Assembly: GCA_002633005.1 (NCBI GenBank)
Contig: NMRA01000061.1
Span: forward strand, 1,101,264 to 1,155,261
DNA: 53,998 nucleotides
Reading direction: 5' to 3'
Source: Phoronis australis
Lineage: Eukaryota > Phoronida > Phoronidae
Part shown: positions 26,001 to 41,000 of the stretch, in pieces
Layout of the letters: each line of letters begins with the position of its first letter
How positions within the stretch are numbered: the first letter of the stretch is position 1
The notes under the pieces: model-generated
Told to the model about the DNA's origin: nothing
Seen by the model: the letters and a program-made list of their open reading frames with translations, nothing else
Databases searched by the model: none
Program-made: the position numbers and the translations under genes

Positions 26001-29000
26001 ATACACTCAACAAGCTGCGGGCACAGCTCACTCACTCCCAGGCAGACTCGACCCAGTAGTAGAATGCTGTAAGTAAGAGCAACGCCACACTACAAAACCT
26101 CACCAGCATCAAGGCTCGCAGGTCAATTATCTACCACGGTTCAAAGAGTAACTAAATCAAATTAAATCAAACAATTTTCATTAATGGGTACCAGAGAACC
26201 GTAACCTAACTCATCCATTTTGGCTATTGTTTGTAAAGAAAATGATCCTAACCTAACTTTTTGCAAGGAGCTCAATTTCAGAAGTGGAACAGTTAGAAAA
26301 ACCACCACAATACATCAATTCATTTTAACCAGTGTTTTATTGCCGTGTTGCCATCAGAAATGTGCTTTGCTCCACACAAAAAGACCTTAGATCAGACTTA
26401 CTGATAAACAGGCTTCTTGATGACAGCATTCCTTATACAAACCTATCGACAGAGTACCAGATGCCGTGAAATAGGCATAGTTTCTAATGAACTGTTCTTT
26501 GCTCACCAACAAAGTGTACGTTAAGTTCGTGAAAAGAAAACATAACAGCAACTAGCAGCAACTGACTTTGAATCAAATAAAAAGTCGAAAAAACTTCAGC
26601 AGCATAAGGCATTCCTAGTAAATGTTAGTGTAACCCCCTTCTCTGAGTTAGTACAAAATGAGTATTAAAACCAGTTTGACCTTCGCTATTACCTGTCTAT
26701 CACAGAGAGTTGCACAGATTCCTGGCCTTGTAACGAAGCTTCACACTCCGACAGTTTCTCGTTCACATGCTGAACAAACCTGAAGTGTAATAACGTGCAT
26801 GTGAACAGATCAACCTGCCAACACTGGAAGGGACACCACATTTTTAGCGGCGCTGAACTTTAACACAGTAGACAACAAGCGTTACCACATTGACTCACTG
26901 GGGCCTGAATGTTCAGCAGTTTCAACTTTAAATGCAATGTACAGCACCATCTACTAAACCCTCTGTTTTCATATGGAAAACGTATTAGAATGTTTAAATA
27001 CAAGTTTCAATTCCTAATCTATGAACCGAATGATGATAACAGGTTGCTCAGGCGACTAGATTTGGCATCATGAGCTTGATTAATGCTTGTCTAACCTTGG
27101 CACTTCACTGTGACCTAATTATTGCTGTATGTCACTCTGGTTATCACCAAAGCAACTGCCAGTAATGTCACTAGTAATTATCCAAAAAATGTTTGACGCA
27201 CCCACATTCAAGTGAATTTCAGATATCTCCACACATCTCTCTTCAATACATGTCTCAATTCACACCCTTTCGCATGTCAAAATTTACCCATATTCTATTG
27301 CTGCATTTTTCAGTCTTTAAAAAAACATCAGTGAGATGTTCGACTGATTTACAGACGAAATAACAATCTTGTTGCCTAACACACCCATCAGACCCTCCAC
27401 CCGGGTAACTATGGTGCCATGAGGGGAACATGAGGCTAATATCTGGCTCCAAAATGAGGGTATTGACAGCTCTGAAGGAGGTAGGTAACAAGAGTGTATA
27501 CCATATAGGACATATGTCGTACATTTTTAAAGTAATTTTTGCCCAGTCTTTTTGGATATGCTTCCCCAACAGGTGTAGACAACTATCTCTTCTAGTGTAC
27601 ACCAGTCTTAAATTGAGTTGTTTTCTGTGTCATTCTTTGAATTTTTGTACAAACAGTCAGTCAACATTGAATTGAATACACGACAACAGTTGCCATTTTG
27701 TAGCTGGTAAGTCACAATTCACTCATGCAGTATTCCAACTGTTTTGCACATGGGCAAGAGTGTCTGATCAAGAATATTGCAGCAGCCTCATGTATTGACA
27801 CATGGCCCTAAATGGTAAACACAGAATTCAAGCACTACTGTATCACATTTCACTCACTTTTTGATGAAGTCGGCAGATAATATACGTAGGTATGATAGCA
27901 CCGACGTAGAGTCACCACCGGCTGAGTCACAGTAGGTGCAGGCATCGTCGAGGATACACTTCACTTTGCTGTTAACCGCAAAACAGACACTGAAAATGAA
28001 AGAAGATGGGGATTACACATAGCATAATTTCCAACATTTTGAGGTTTAAGTTTCAATGAAAAGATGCTGTGATACACCCAAAAACAACAATTTTCAGTTT
28101 CGCGTTGTGCTGAACTAAAAAGCGACATTATGTAAAAACTCATCTCATCACATCAATATTTTAGGCTTTTACTGTCGGCATAGTAGATTTCTCCCGGCTG
28201 TACTGACACAGCCCAGCAAATCTCGATATCTCTTTGTACTTTCCTGACCCATGCCGATGTTGTACGCTTCCGGTTCTCACTGCTGAAGGCGCTGTAATGG
28301 CATATGGTGAATTCCTTTTCCCGTATTCTAAATCTATTCGAATTCCTCCCAATATTCATCTTCGAAATTTCACTCTAGACATCTTAACATGACTTCCAAA
28401 GCAGATGACATCTCAAAATGCAAAGTCAAGTAAACACATTTTTCATTGGTCAATCTTTAATAAACTAACCGTATTATGACCCCCACCCCCCATCCACACC
28501 TTACCCCTTCCCCAGCATGCGTTACCCCATATCCACCATGTATTACTCACCTCTGCACTGGAGGGGTGTATGCTTTAGCCTTCATTAGGAGACCCCCGCC
28601 CTCAGTCAAGGACTTTTTCTGTGCTACAGTCCACGCCGCATTGTCTGGCACGTCCCTAGAGCTCTCTGTCCAGATGAAGCTGGTCAAATCCCCACTGGAC
28701 ACGTGATCGCTCCCCAGGCAACGGTCAATGTGTTGACGAGTTGCCTGCTGGGTAGCGTCAAACTGAGTGGAAATGATCTCCTGTAAAAAACAAGCATTAA
28801 ACTCTCTAGGTTTGATTAATCTTCTGGCCCCTCGAGAAAAATCTAATTTCTCTGACATCTAGGAGCAACTTAATTTGATCAGCCCAGAAGTCAAAGAAAC
28901 ATTAACATCATAGTCAGGCTAACACTCATCCTTTTTAAGACTATTATCAAGACAAACTTGCACTTGTTAGCATAAGAATGGAAAGATAAAAATAGAATAG

Positions 29001-32000
29001 TGAAAATTGAGAAAAACCTTCTAGGTAACATTCTGCAAAGGATTTTGGGACAAAAATAATGTCAATTGTGAATATTGTGAGTAGTGAAGTACTAGGACAG
29101 ACAGCAATCACCATCTCTGAAACACGTAGAACATCCAATGCCTTTACTGTGGGTAAAAAAGTCAGGAAAAGCTTAGCCAATCAGTCGGACTCAATCACTG
29201 ACCTCTGCCCTCTTGAATATTAATGGTTGCACAAACTCCTCCCACACTGTGATTCTTTTGTTGATAACCTGTTCACACACTGTGTTCCATGAGTCTTGCC
29301 TTTCATTCTACAACACAGAGTAGACTGGAAATGACGTCAATGACAACACAAACACTTATGAGAAATATTTCACTTAAGTTTAGAGACAGAAGCAAATTTG
29401 CTATAAAGTAACCTCTGAAATGAGCTATGTCGATATTGATCAACTTAAACAAGTTGACGTTTAATGTTATCAGGTAGGAAATTTGTCCAAACTCATATGT
29501 TTCAGATTTTATCAAACATGTAAAGCTGACGTAAATGCTGGCTTAAAAAATAACTGTTAAGGTACACTTCAGACACTGGAATGTCTTTGTTAAAGTGAGC
29601 AAATGTGACTTAACTCAGTGTACTAATACTGATGTCTCAGATCTTTATCTGGGCCCAGAGTACTGCATGCAAACACAAACATGAATGCGGGCTCGAAACG
29701 TGTCTTCTAAAAATCGTTCTCACAGAAGATGAGTATTACGCATTGCAAGTCAAAACTTATTCGAGTAAAGCACTCGTGTGAACCTAGCTTTTCACCAGAG
29801 TTTGAGTACAGCGTATTATAATACTCGAAACTGATGTGAAAGAAACCTGCTCATAAGCATTGCTTTCATGCACAATTATCATTTTTGAACAATAAATGAT
29901 TGACATACTACAACACAAGTCAAAACTGACCAATCAAAATCCTGTTTCCCACGTCATGACGAGCAAAAACCCTTCATTCCTCTTGGCTCAGTCGTCATAA
30001 CTGAATATTAAGGCCATTTTGTTTGGTTATTTTTGGTGTGAACTGCAGACGGGGAGGAACAATGAAGCATCAACAAGACGCATTTATCAATCAACAAGAA
30101 ATTACCACACTACAATACATGGTGCAACGCATTACCTGGTTCACTTGCAGAAGTTCTTGCAGTGCGTCTCTGATGGACGCTAGACCTTTGACCGAGCCGA
30201 TGTAACAAAGTAATGCACTCAAGCCCATCTTGATATTGGACCGACACCTGCAGGACAACAGACAATTGGGAGGAGGTTACTATGGAGATGGCTACTACAT
30301 AAAACAATTTGTTGAAAAGTAAGAGCTTTTAGCATACCAGAGTTTTCGGCAAAAAGCACATCTTAAAATTTGCCCACAAGACGTATATCAAGAAAATTTT
30401 CCTCAGATACAATCAAGGCATAGGGGAAAAATATGCATGGCCGACTCCTAAAATTTTTTCCCAGTTTCATAACCAATTACATGAACACTCAAGCCCAACT
30501 TCCGTACTTATACATTTTTGTTCCCACATTTACAGAAGTATTGATCAAAATACCGATTCTTAAAATACAATATCAATAATAAAATATCAATACCCTATTG
30601 CATCAATAATTCTCAACATTTTGCAGCTCTAAGCTTACGTACAAGTCATGCATTTTTCTTCCCAAAAGTATTCCATCTCTTTGTGCGAGATCCTTTGCAA
30701 AGGCATCAGCGACCAATCAATAGCTCCGCCGTTACCTCATACGATACATGCACACACCCCAATGCTGACATTTGACATTTACGACACTATTATTTTTTTC
30801 CACTGACACCGCTCGATAGCATTAGCACATTTAATTTGCCCCAAACCAGCATAATATCTGCGCGGGTGTGTTGCGTGTATCTCAATGAGCTGGGATCAAT
30901 ACAACACTAACCACAGTGAGAATGTGGTGATGTGCATGTTTTGAACTAAAATCTAACGATGCAAACAAAATACAATGAAACTGACAGCGTTTCTATGTTG
31001 GCTAAGTCAGTTATACACATACGAGTTGACCCATTCCTGGCATGCCTCCGTGAGTTTCTCGCGAGTGATATTCGAGGCAGGGGACCTCAAACTGGGGATG
31101 TAGTCCAGTACAGTCGAGGGGAGATGTTGTGTGTTGGAAGAACCATGGAGGAGCACACGACTTACTGTAACAGTAAGACAAAGATTAATAGCACATGTCT
31201 AGGTACATACAGAGATAGAACATACCCACAAGGTAATGTTCAACCTAAGTTTGATTCTGTCCAGCAGATGGCAGGTTAATACCAAGTGATTTCGAGATGT
31301 CAATCAAGGGGGAACAAAAAATTACAATGCCAACAAGCCACATTAAGTACCTACATTGTTACACATGACGAAGGATAAAATTCCCTGTTTCACAGCTTCA
31401 TTAGTAGTATTGTTAATTAAGAGAATGAGATATAGGAAGAAAGCGACAAAAATGATGACAAATTGATATGAAATCAACAAATGAAGTTGCAGCATGACAT
31501 GTTTTTCATAAATTCAAAAGCAATACGTCATCATTTCATGCCAGTTGTCATCAATTTTTATTCATTAGATAATGCGATCACCACTAGTTTATGAAACAAT
31601 AAAATTTGTACGTAACCACAGCAGAGATCTTGCAGAATTGAATGCTTTGAAACCAACAAGACATCTGCACATAATACAGCAACTATTGGTATCAGCAGTG
31701 ACACTTGATCTAAAAATGACACATTCACAAATGTCATCAGTTCACAATACAAACCGGTAGGAGATGAGGTGACATGTGTTAATGTGTCCATCAACAGGTG
31801 TGTGTCTGCATGAAACAAGGCGTGTATTTGGAGGATGGTGGTCTGCAGTAGATCAACAACGCGGCAAACTTGTGACTTGATACTGTCATGGCTCCCTTGG
31901 AAGATCGCTTGTATGGTATTCTGTGACACATGAACACGATAGAACACTAACAAGCCCCGCATGTGGAAACTCACAAGATCAGAGTACCTGATATTTATCT

Positions 32001-35000
32001 GAACAAAAATAATACCAGAGCAACACAAAGCACTGAAATGCACCCACGACTGCACCAAAATGGTATGCTCCTAGGGGTGTTATTTGACCTTTTGTCAGGA
32101 TTTTGAGTGACGGCTTACATGAGCAATCAGAACTCAGCATTCTTGACACGCTTTGGTTTTCAAGCCGCCATTTTACCCGCAAACAACTCATTGTCAGGTG
32201 AAACTTATTGTTTGTTTGTCGACTTTATGCAAGAGGACGGAGCTTGCCATCGGTCAATTAGAATCATGAAAATGGCTAATAGACAGTTCACAATACATGA
32301 AGCCACTCTGGTCTTGTGTCTCTCTCGCAGCGTATCGTAAAAAAATGTTGAGGAACTCCAATTCATTCCACAAGGAGGCAGGAAGTAGTCGGATCTGTCC
32401 ATCTGTTGTCACCTTATAAGGAATACACTTGCCATATTTCACAAAGATCCTCCAAAGGATTAAGGAGATACAGCCACAGACGCATCAGGAACACGTCTGT
32501 CAATTTTCTTAATGTTTTGAGCAGTTTAGCAAATGAAGGGGCATATGGCAAAAAATGGACTCAAAACTAATGAAAATGGACACTAGGTGGCGCGTAATAT
32601 GTTGAATCCATACAAAAATGGAGAAAGCATACTGTAATCATTTCCTTGATAAGTATTTGACAAATTTTGTGAAAACCAGTTAGAGAACTCCGAAAATACA
32701 GAAACAAACACAAAAAATAAATTTGCCACTAGGGGATACAATAGCAGTCAGATCGGTTCAAAACTTATTACCATCTGTCGTCAGCTGGCACTCATCTGCC
32801 AAATTCCACAAAGTGCCTATGAAGGGTTACAGAGATAAGGCAAAAAAATTGTCACTAGGGGGTGCTACAGTAGTCGTACATGCACGAAAATCTAGTTTTT
32901 CTCAAGCCCAAAAGACATTTCTGATCTGAGTTAGTTACAATTTGAGGCCATTTTTTCAAAGGTAAATGGTCAAAATCAAAAGTTAACGTTTTGACAGAAA
33001 ACAAAACTATTCCACTTAAAGTGTCCATTTTTACATTTTCTAAAAGTATTCGATGCAAAGGAACAAAACACAAAAAACAAGTTTTCCAAAACAGCATGAC
33101 GTACAGTAGGCTACAAGACAAAATACAGCTTCCTCATCACAACAGCTCATTTTGTTAACAGCAAAAATGACTGATAATGATTATTATAGCAGCAAAATTC
33201 TAATCACAGAATCGCTTAGCCACCTCACTTAACTTCCCGTTCGTTACCCTCCGTTCTCTGTCATGAAGGTTACTGCGATGATGAATTTGTCTTCCGCAAA
33301 ACCATCATTACAGTGAATTATGGGTTACTAGTAAATGTTTTTGGCGTGTACTGTATCAAACATGAACATTAATTTGTACGGATAAAGCATCTGAAAACTG
33401 GAACAGCAAGTTAAATTAAGAGGCCCTACGAAATCACAAGACCCAAACTAGCAATCCACCCACATTATTGAAAGATCAGTAGAAATCCAAACATACGTAC
33501 ACTTCTAGCCAACAGAAACTCTGTGAACACTTGTCGAACATTGCTTTCCTCTAGCAGCATGATCGAACTGAGACAGTCAGCAATCACCTGCAAGAAAACA
33601 AGTAGTAACCTTGACATGCCTTCAACAGTTCCCAATATGACACTGACTGAAACGCGTAGAGAGTGCACTAATGGTATATTATAAGTTTTTTGATCGTATA
33701 TCAAGAAAGTTTCCAAGAATGGCATAGTCAAGCAATGATATAATTTCAAGCTAAATCGTGCAGGTAGGACCAGGGGTCATCACTAACAAAGGCTATGAAT
33801 ATGCGCCTCATCTTCACGGTATATATATATTGTTATATTAATCTTAATTTTCCTCATTCAGTCGATCGTATTTTACCTTACGGCTTGTATCACTGACAAA
33901 GATTGCATTGCATACAAGATTTGGTTTAATATTTCATCGTTTAATTTTTATCCAAGCTTGATCATGGCACCACAACGTTTACCAATACCTGACTGCCGAT
34001 GTCTTCTTTCTTTAAGGTATTATGGCATCCCTACAAAGATAAAGGGAGTGAATAACATTGAGCATGAACACCAGTGAATAACATTGTGCATGAACACCAG
34101 TAGGTATATTGTGCAAAAAAAACATAATAAATAACCACACAATGAGTGATCACTTGTCCAATGGACAACTTGACAACAAATTAGCTAACACCTAAGAACA
34201 TATTAGGCGATTCTTGGTCGCCGGTGAAGTCTTTTAAGACAGCAGGCATTATTGGCCAACTTTTCGTCAGATCAGCAGCAGCAGAGAACCTATGCCACAG
34301 CTATATAGAGCTTACACACTGATCCTGTCATTAAACAATTGCTTGAAAACACATCAAGAAGTACAATTAAATCAGTTTCAATCCGGCAACCCTAACTATG
34401 GCACAGCAGCACACAACAATACGTCCTAGTTGCCTGCAAAATAGTCTGTAGGTTACCGAAGGCACCTCATGGTGAGTTGGCATGGTTACCTGTAGAATGG
34501 TTGACTTGAAGTGCCCAATGGCAGCCCACTGCCAAGAGACGACAGGGAACGACTTGAGGGTGTCTGTAGTCACATGACGGCCTGACTGGAGGGTAGTGTA
34601 TACGTGACGACACAACAAGAACAGCTCGGTCGCCACTAGGTACTGGCAGCTGTCAATAGCGCTCCAAATCTGCAAGTATATGGTTTATCCAATGCACGTA
34701 AACTATGTAACATTTAATGATGAAGATATTTCTTATTCCTCGATGTCTTGCCACATTTTAAGGCACTTATATGATTACCAAGACCTGCTCTTTAATATAA
34801 AAGAAAAGAAGCAACCCTGTTTTGTATCGATGTCACCAATTGTGCCTGTAATTCTAAATGTACATTAGCAGTGTTTTTTGTACAATGTTCACTAATTCCA
34901 ACAACATATTTTCCTGAAACTTGAGTTTACCTTTTCTGGCATGTCCAACAGCAACTTAATCTGTGAGGCCACTTCATAGATCTTCTTGTCACCCTGACTT

Positions 35001-38000
35001 CTGGAACACAATATAAACCACAACAGTGTATAAAGGAACCAGTATCTGTCTACTTCAAAGAGACAAGTAGCAATGTGCAACTGTAAGAGTTATTCCTTTT
35101 ATCCAAACTCGAATTTTAAATCTGCAACATTAAATACTAAGTAACGATGCACTGGGTGGTGTTTAGGTAATATGAGAATTACCTTGGGACTGGGGAATAT
35201 CGCAGCGCCCTCTGTTATTTTGAGGTAATTACCCACAATGGTGCACATCAGTGGAGCACTTGTCCTCAATTGTACATTGCTGCAGTCTTGTCACTGTTTT
35301 ACATTAGTTTAACATTCGTAAATCTGATGCTAAGAGATCTTGTTGCTTAGTGGGTTGCAAAGCAGATGTAAACATTTTTGAAACGTTGCGGGAGGCGCAG
35401 TGAATCATTGTTAACATGTACGTTTTGTTCTGGTCAATCATACAATGCAAATTTTTCTTCCTCCACAAAAAGAGGAAAGTTGAATACAGGCCGTGGGGAT
35501 TTCAGGCAAGCTAACACTTCCTTGATTTCTCAGTTATATTTTGGTTGGGAATGGAGTTCATATATGTTACATTTGGCTTAAAAATAAATTGCTTCATTCT
35601 TATTTTACTATACCCATGTAGCACTTAACATGACTTAGGGTATGTTTTATCTAGTTCTTAGCAAGATCAATACTATACACCTATGAGACAAAATGTCAAA
35701 ATTTTTGCATTTGCATCAATGAAAGAAGGCTTTTCAAAAATAGAAAACTGCCAAAAAACGCCAAAAGTTTATTGAAAATCAAACCATAATGAACTCGAAG
35801 ATATCCTATACAGGGCCTTGCTCTGTCAATGCAAACGCTTTAAAAGGAGTACTTGGGCATGAATTACACCAAGTTGACAGTTACCAAGGCAACACATGCA
35901 TTTCCACAGCATGAACGGGAACAAAAAAATTATAGAAACAATGATAGTCGTATCTTCAACAAAGTTTTCAAAAGACATGGACAAAAAAGATGTTCATTCA
36001 TTCTAACAACCCCATTTTGATAAACCATTCCAAAAACAGAGATAATGTAAATTCACCCCAGCTGACACCCACACTCAACAGTTTCGACCGCCAACGATCC
36101 AATCTCACAAAAATATTCAAGTCCCCAACTAACCGGTCAGTTGTGAAGTCCCAGGCATATATGGACTTACCTTAGACGAGTGTGTGAGCCGGTCATTCCC
36201 TTAATCATGTGAGTCTTGTCAAGTCTTTCACAGTGTTTCTGAATACTAGTCAGGCTGCGAGACACCTAGGGCAAAAATGATAAGAACATGATCAGCAGGA
36301 TTCTTAAAAATTCCACACAGTACAACTAGCGAAAGCCATAATCTTCAACCTTGAATAAAACAAGTTAGACGCTGAGTGAATTTTCCCTTTTATCAGGTGT
36401 AATTTGGAGAATTAACTATCTGTACTGAAGAACCAGAACGAAAATTACACCCAAAACCATGAGCCAAATTAAAGTGGAACTGCATAATGTGAGCCGTTTG
36501 AGCCCCCAAGGTATATCATTATTGCAGAGGTCACCTATTTGCAGAAATTTTTGCTTTCACAATTTACAAGTTGTATATGAATACAACTGCACTTTGTTTA
36601 GCGTAGATGATGTTTAAATAACATTTAATTCCTGCTATACATTAGCATAGTTAGGAGCAAATACATCAAAATGTTTTTTTAAAGGTGGCATTGCACGGGC
36701 ATTTTGTCAATGATACAAAAGCCTACGATTACCAAAAGATCTCAATTTAGTAGTTACGTAAAAAATACGTCAAGGTACAAAATGACACTCCCGTTAATAC
36801 AATGTGCGCCTTAGTTTAGTTTGGTCAAGTCAAATGATGCAAAAGTGCAGATTAGTGCAAACATCGACGTAGCATTTTGCAACTGCATCCCAAACCCATT
36901 TCAATCCAATATAAGACTGACGTTCACTACTTACGTTTTCAGCACTAGCTTTCATGTCCGTTATTGTATCTGCTGCCTCTATCAAGTCCCGATACCGCTC
37001 TCTGCAAGAAACGGGAGATTAGTTGATCCATCTCTGTTTTCACAATCGTACCTGTCGTGCAGTCATTGATGTAATTTTATCACGTGAATGCAAGTAATCT
37101 CTAAAAAGACCATGTGATGAGATGAACATCACCTTGGCAATTTCTGCAAAAAGTATAATGTACACGAGGTTCAACTCAGTGAACATCACTACCGATAAGT
37201 GTAAACCTTCTTGGAGTCATTTCACGTTTCATCAAATAACGATTTAACTGTCCATATTTAACCCATAAAAGTCCAAAGTCTCTGAAACTTCCATAATTGA
37301 AAAATCGAAATTCATGCCGTGACGTCTATTTGGTGCATAAATAATTCATTTAAAGACTTATTATAGGTAGCAATGAAAAATAAAGGCATGATTTCATATG
37401 ATGTTCGACTATCGCATTTTAGAAAAAGTCGATAGGGGATGTCAATTACTTTTCCACCACCACGTGACATATAAAAAGCAACAGGCACATAATACAGGCA
37501 ACAGGCACATAACACAGGCAACAGGCACATAACACAGGCAACAAGCACATAACACAACTGTTCCAAATGACTAAGGTACTTCAATGTCGCTAATTAAAAA
37601 TGAGTCTGTCTCCACATTAGTTTTACTTACAGTGGACAGTGTATTTTACATATTAATTTCAGTTTCTTCCATATCTAGCATTCCATTCACGCAAGTGCCA
37701 ATGCGAGTAATTTCCAAACCATTTGCCTTGGGTCCTCCTTCTTGTACTCCGTATCTGAGACAGTGTAAACAATTATCCATCCATCTACCTTAGTTCTCCC
37801 ATCTTGGGCTCAATGTCTGAGTCCTTGTACACACTCACCCAATCATATGCCTTAATTTGTACATCTTGGCTCAATGTCAGCCCTTGTACACACTCACCCA
37901 ACCATCTGCCTTAGTTCTTCCTTCTTATGCTCAATATCCGAGCCAGTTCTTTTTTCAATGGCACGAATCTCCTCTATGGTATACTTCTCAAACAGCATAT

Positions 38001-41000
38001 TAGTGTCGATTTCTTGGATGGTCAAACCTGAGACAAAATATCGTGTCAAAATTTTGTCTCATATGACCGCTTGGTTTCATAAACAGAATTTCAGAATTTC
38101 CATGTTCTATTCTTCAGCAATCCATAACTCAGTAGACATTTTGTTATGGGCAATAGTGTCCTCTCATTGTGTTTAAATAGCTGGGTATCCTAATTCAACT
38201 GTAACCCTTAACAAAAATATAGTTGAATACACCCACATTATTATTTGGCAAATAACATCAATTTCAAAGGTCAATATTTTCAAGATTAGTGAAGATACGG
38301 TGAAAGTGACACCTACGAATCTCCTAGGGAAGTGATTTAGCAAAAGTATGTATCTCAATAAAAAGTTATGGCATGAACCGCTGTATCCTACCGGAATTAG
38401 CCAAATCAAACACAATAGCCTCTGATTTTGAGAACCAGACAATTATCGAATAACATGCCCATGGGCATGGCATCATTTATGTCCTGGCTCTCCAAATCAG
38501 TGACTTCTATTCAACCAGTACATATCCTGCCACAGCAAAGGTGTCTAATGGGAACTGGCTAGATAAAGCGGTCCCTGATTTAGAGAACCAGACAATCATA
38601 ACGCCTAACGTAACAATCCCTTCATTCACCGATTCTGTGACAGCGGATGAACTCAGTTAATCAGTGATTCAGTAATTGTCTATTATCACCGCAATTTGTT
38701 GACAAGTGGTCCACTGATTTCATAGTATGCTCAGTTGACTTTGCTTTCAAACAATTGCTCTTTGACCAAATTAGCTTATCCTAAATCGCATCACTGACAT
38801 CGCCGCCTAACTGCCTAGATAGAGTGGCTGGGCACTGCCAGTTCCGGTCTAGGCAATGACCATCGCCTCTGTTGGCCCGAACCAGAGGCGATGCAGAGGC
38901 TATAGGCGCTCTGTACGCCGGAAGCTTTTCGGCGAATTATGCCTCGCACCGACTTAACCGTCAAAGTCACGTTGTTATAAATACCTTTTGCGCATAGAGG
39001 AACACCTTAGGAGGTTGTCGATGTGTTTAATTCCTTCCAACTTGAACAAATACTCCCATTATGAAACTTTTTCTTCAAGCAGTCCCTATTTCAGTTCCCA
39101 AAATCGTGAAATCAACATTTTCATTTTTTTAACCAGGCCGAAGGTCAGAAGTTGCGGACCTACCGGCGAACTTTGAAAGCTGAAGTTCCTGCGCTTCGCG
39201 TACGTGCTGCGAACCAGCCGTGCATTTGTCGTGTTGTTAAACATTAAAATGTCAAATATGTGCACAAAGACTATTAAATGTCATATCAACAGCTGATAAC
39301 TATATTGGAATGTGTTTATATCCTGTAGTTACATAATATTCTATCCTGTTGTTGTTTATGGTTTACTGGTTCCTGTTTTGTAGTAGTCAGTACTGTATTA
39401 GTCATATATTCCTAGAACCTATTGACTTCCTGTACATTTCTGTATATATTCTATTATTTGTTGATATCAATACACTTTTAGTTCGACAGCCAACTGGGCA
39501 CAATCTTTGTTTTACTCACGACTTTTCACAGCATTTATTTTTATCAAATACAAACAATAATTCATTGAAATACAATCAGTTTCAAGTAATGCCAATTAAA
39601 GACAAGTATAAGTGGTGGAATTTTGGAAACAAACATTTGACTGACAAGACCGCAATGGCTCACCTTTGGCCTATTTAAAGATTGAGGTCATGAAGTCACA
39701 TCACCTAGCGAGCGCGGTAAAAATTGGAGCGTGCACAGTANGATTTCATATGATGTTCGACTATCGCATTTTAGAAAAAGTCGATAGGGGTTGTCAATTA
39801 CTTTTCCACCACCACGTGACATATAAAAAGCAACAGGTACATAACACAGGCAACAGGCACATAACACAGGCAACAGGCACATAACACAGGCAACAAGCAC
39901 ATAACACAACTGTTCTAAATGACTAAGGTACTTCAATGTCGCTAATTAAAAATGAGTCTGTCTCCACATTAGTTTTACTTAAGTCATCTCATGGACAGTG
40001 TACTTTACATATTAATTTCAGTTTCTTCCAAATCTTGCATTCCATTCACGCAAGTGCCAATGTGAGTAATTTCCAAACCATTTGCCTTTGGTTCTCCATC
40101 TTGTACTCCATATCTGAGACAGTGTAAACAATTATCTATCCATCTACCTTAGTTCTCCCATCTTGGGCTCAATGTCTGAGTCCTTGAACACACTCACCCA
40201 AACATATGCCTTACTTTTTACATCTTGGGCTCAATGTCAGCCATTGTACATACTTACCCAACCATCTGCCTTAGTTCTTCCTTCTTATGCTCAATATCTG
40301 AGCCGGTTCTTTTTTCAATGGCACGAATCTCCTCTATGGTATACTTCTCAAACAGCATATTAGTGTCGATTTCTTGGATGGTCAAACCTGAGACAAAATA
40401 TGGTGTCAAAATTTTGTCTCATATGACCGCTTTGTTTCACAAACAGAATTTCCATGTTCTATCTTCCAGCAATTCATAACTTAGTAGACATTTCGCTATG
40501 GCCATTAGTGTCCTCTCATTGTGTTTAAATAGCTGGGTATCCTAACTCAACTGTAACCCTTATCAAAAATATAGTTGAATACACCCACGTTATTATTTGG
40601 CAAAAAACATCAATTTCAAAGGTCAATATTTACAAGATTAGTGAAGATACGGTGAAAGTGACACCTACGAATCTCCTAGGGAAGTGATTTAGCAAAAGTA
40701 TGTATCTCAATAAAAAGTTATGGCATGAACCGCTGTATCCTACTGGAATTAGCCAAACCAAATACAATAGCCTCTGATTTTGAGAACCAGACAATCATCG
40801 AATAACATGCCCATGGGGATGGGCTTGGCATCATTTATGTCCTGGCTCTCCAAATCAGTGACTTCTATTCAACCAGTACATATCCTGCCACAGCAAAGGT
40901 GTCTAATGGGAACTGGCTGGATAAAGCGGTCCCTGATTTAGAGAACCAGACAATCATAACGCCTAACGTAACGATCCCTTCATTCACCGATTCTGTGACA

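Larger units (their letters stand above)
37390..38849. repeat. 1.46-kb duplicated block, copy A (contains COG1 exon 2)
   Basis: Nearly identical to 39742-41207, with scattered substitutions and small indels in non-coding sequence and two silent changes in the exon. It starts at GATTTCATATGATG and ends at CCGGTC, after which the copies diverge abruptly. It includes the 20-bp minisatellite and the exon-2 splice sites. Confidence 0.95.
38850..39740. other. sequence unique to the haplotype carrying block A
   Basis: About 890 bp between the end of block A and the N, absent after block B. It contains a GC-rich 11-bp hairpin (38861-38893), a CpG-rich repeat copy (about 38905-39083) and AT-rich sequence. 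No coding exon is seen. It may be a polymorphic insertion or simply diverged upstream sequence. Confidence 0.6.

Noticed and set aside
31558-32058. 166-codon minus-strand open frame taken as one protein
   Set aside because: Only 31755-31920 is conserved (COG1 exon 9); the rest is intron read-through.
37478-37557. Regular short repeats resembling a CRISPR array
   Set aside because: The 20-bp units are contiguous with no spacers and lie in an animal intron; it is a minisatellite.
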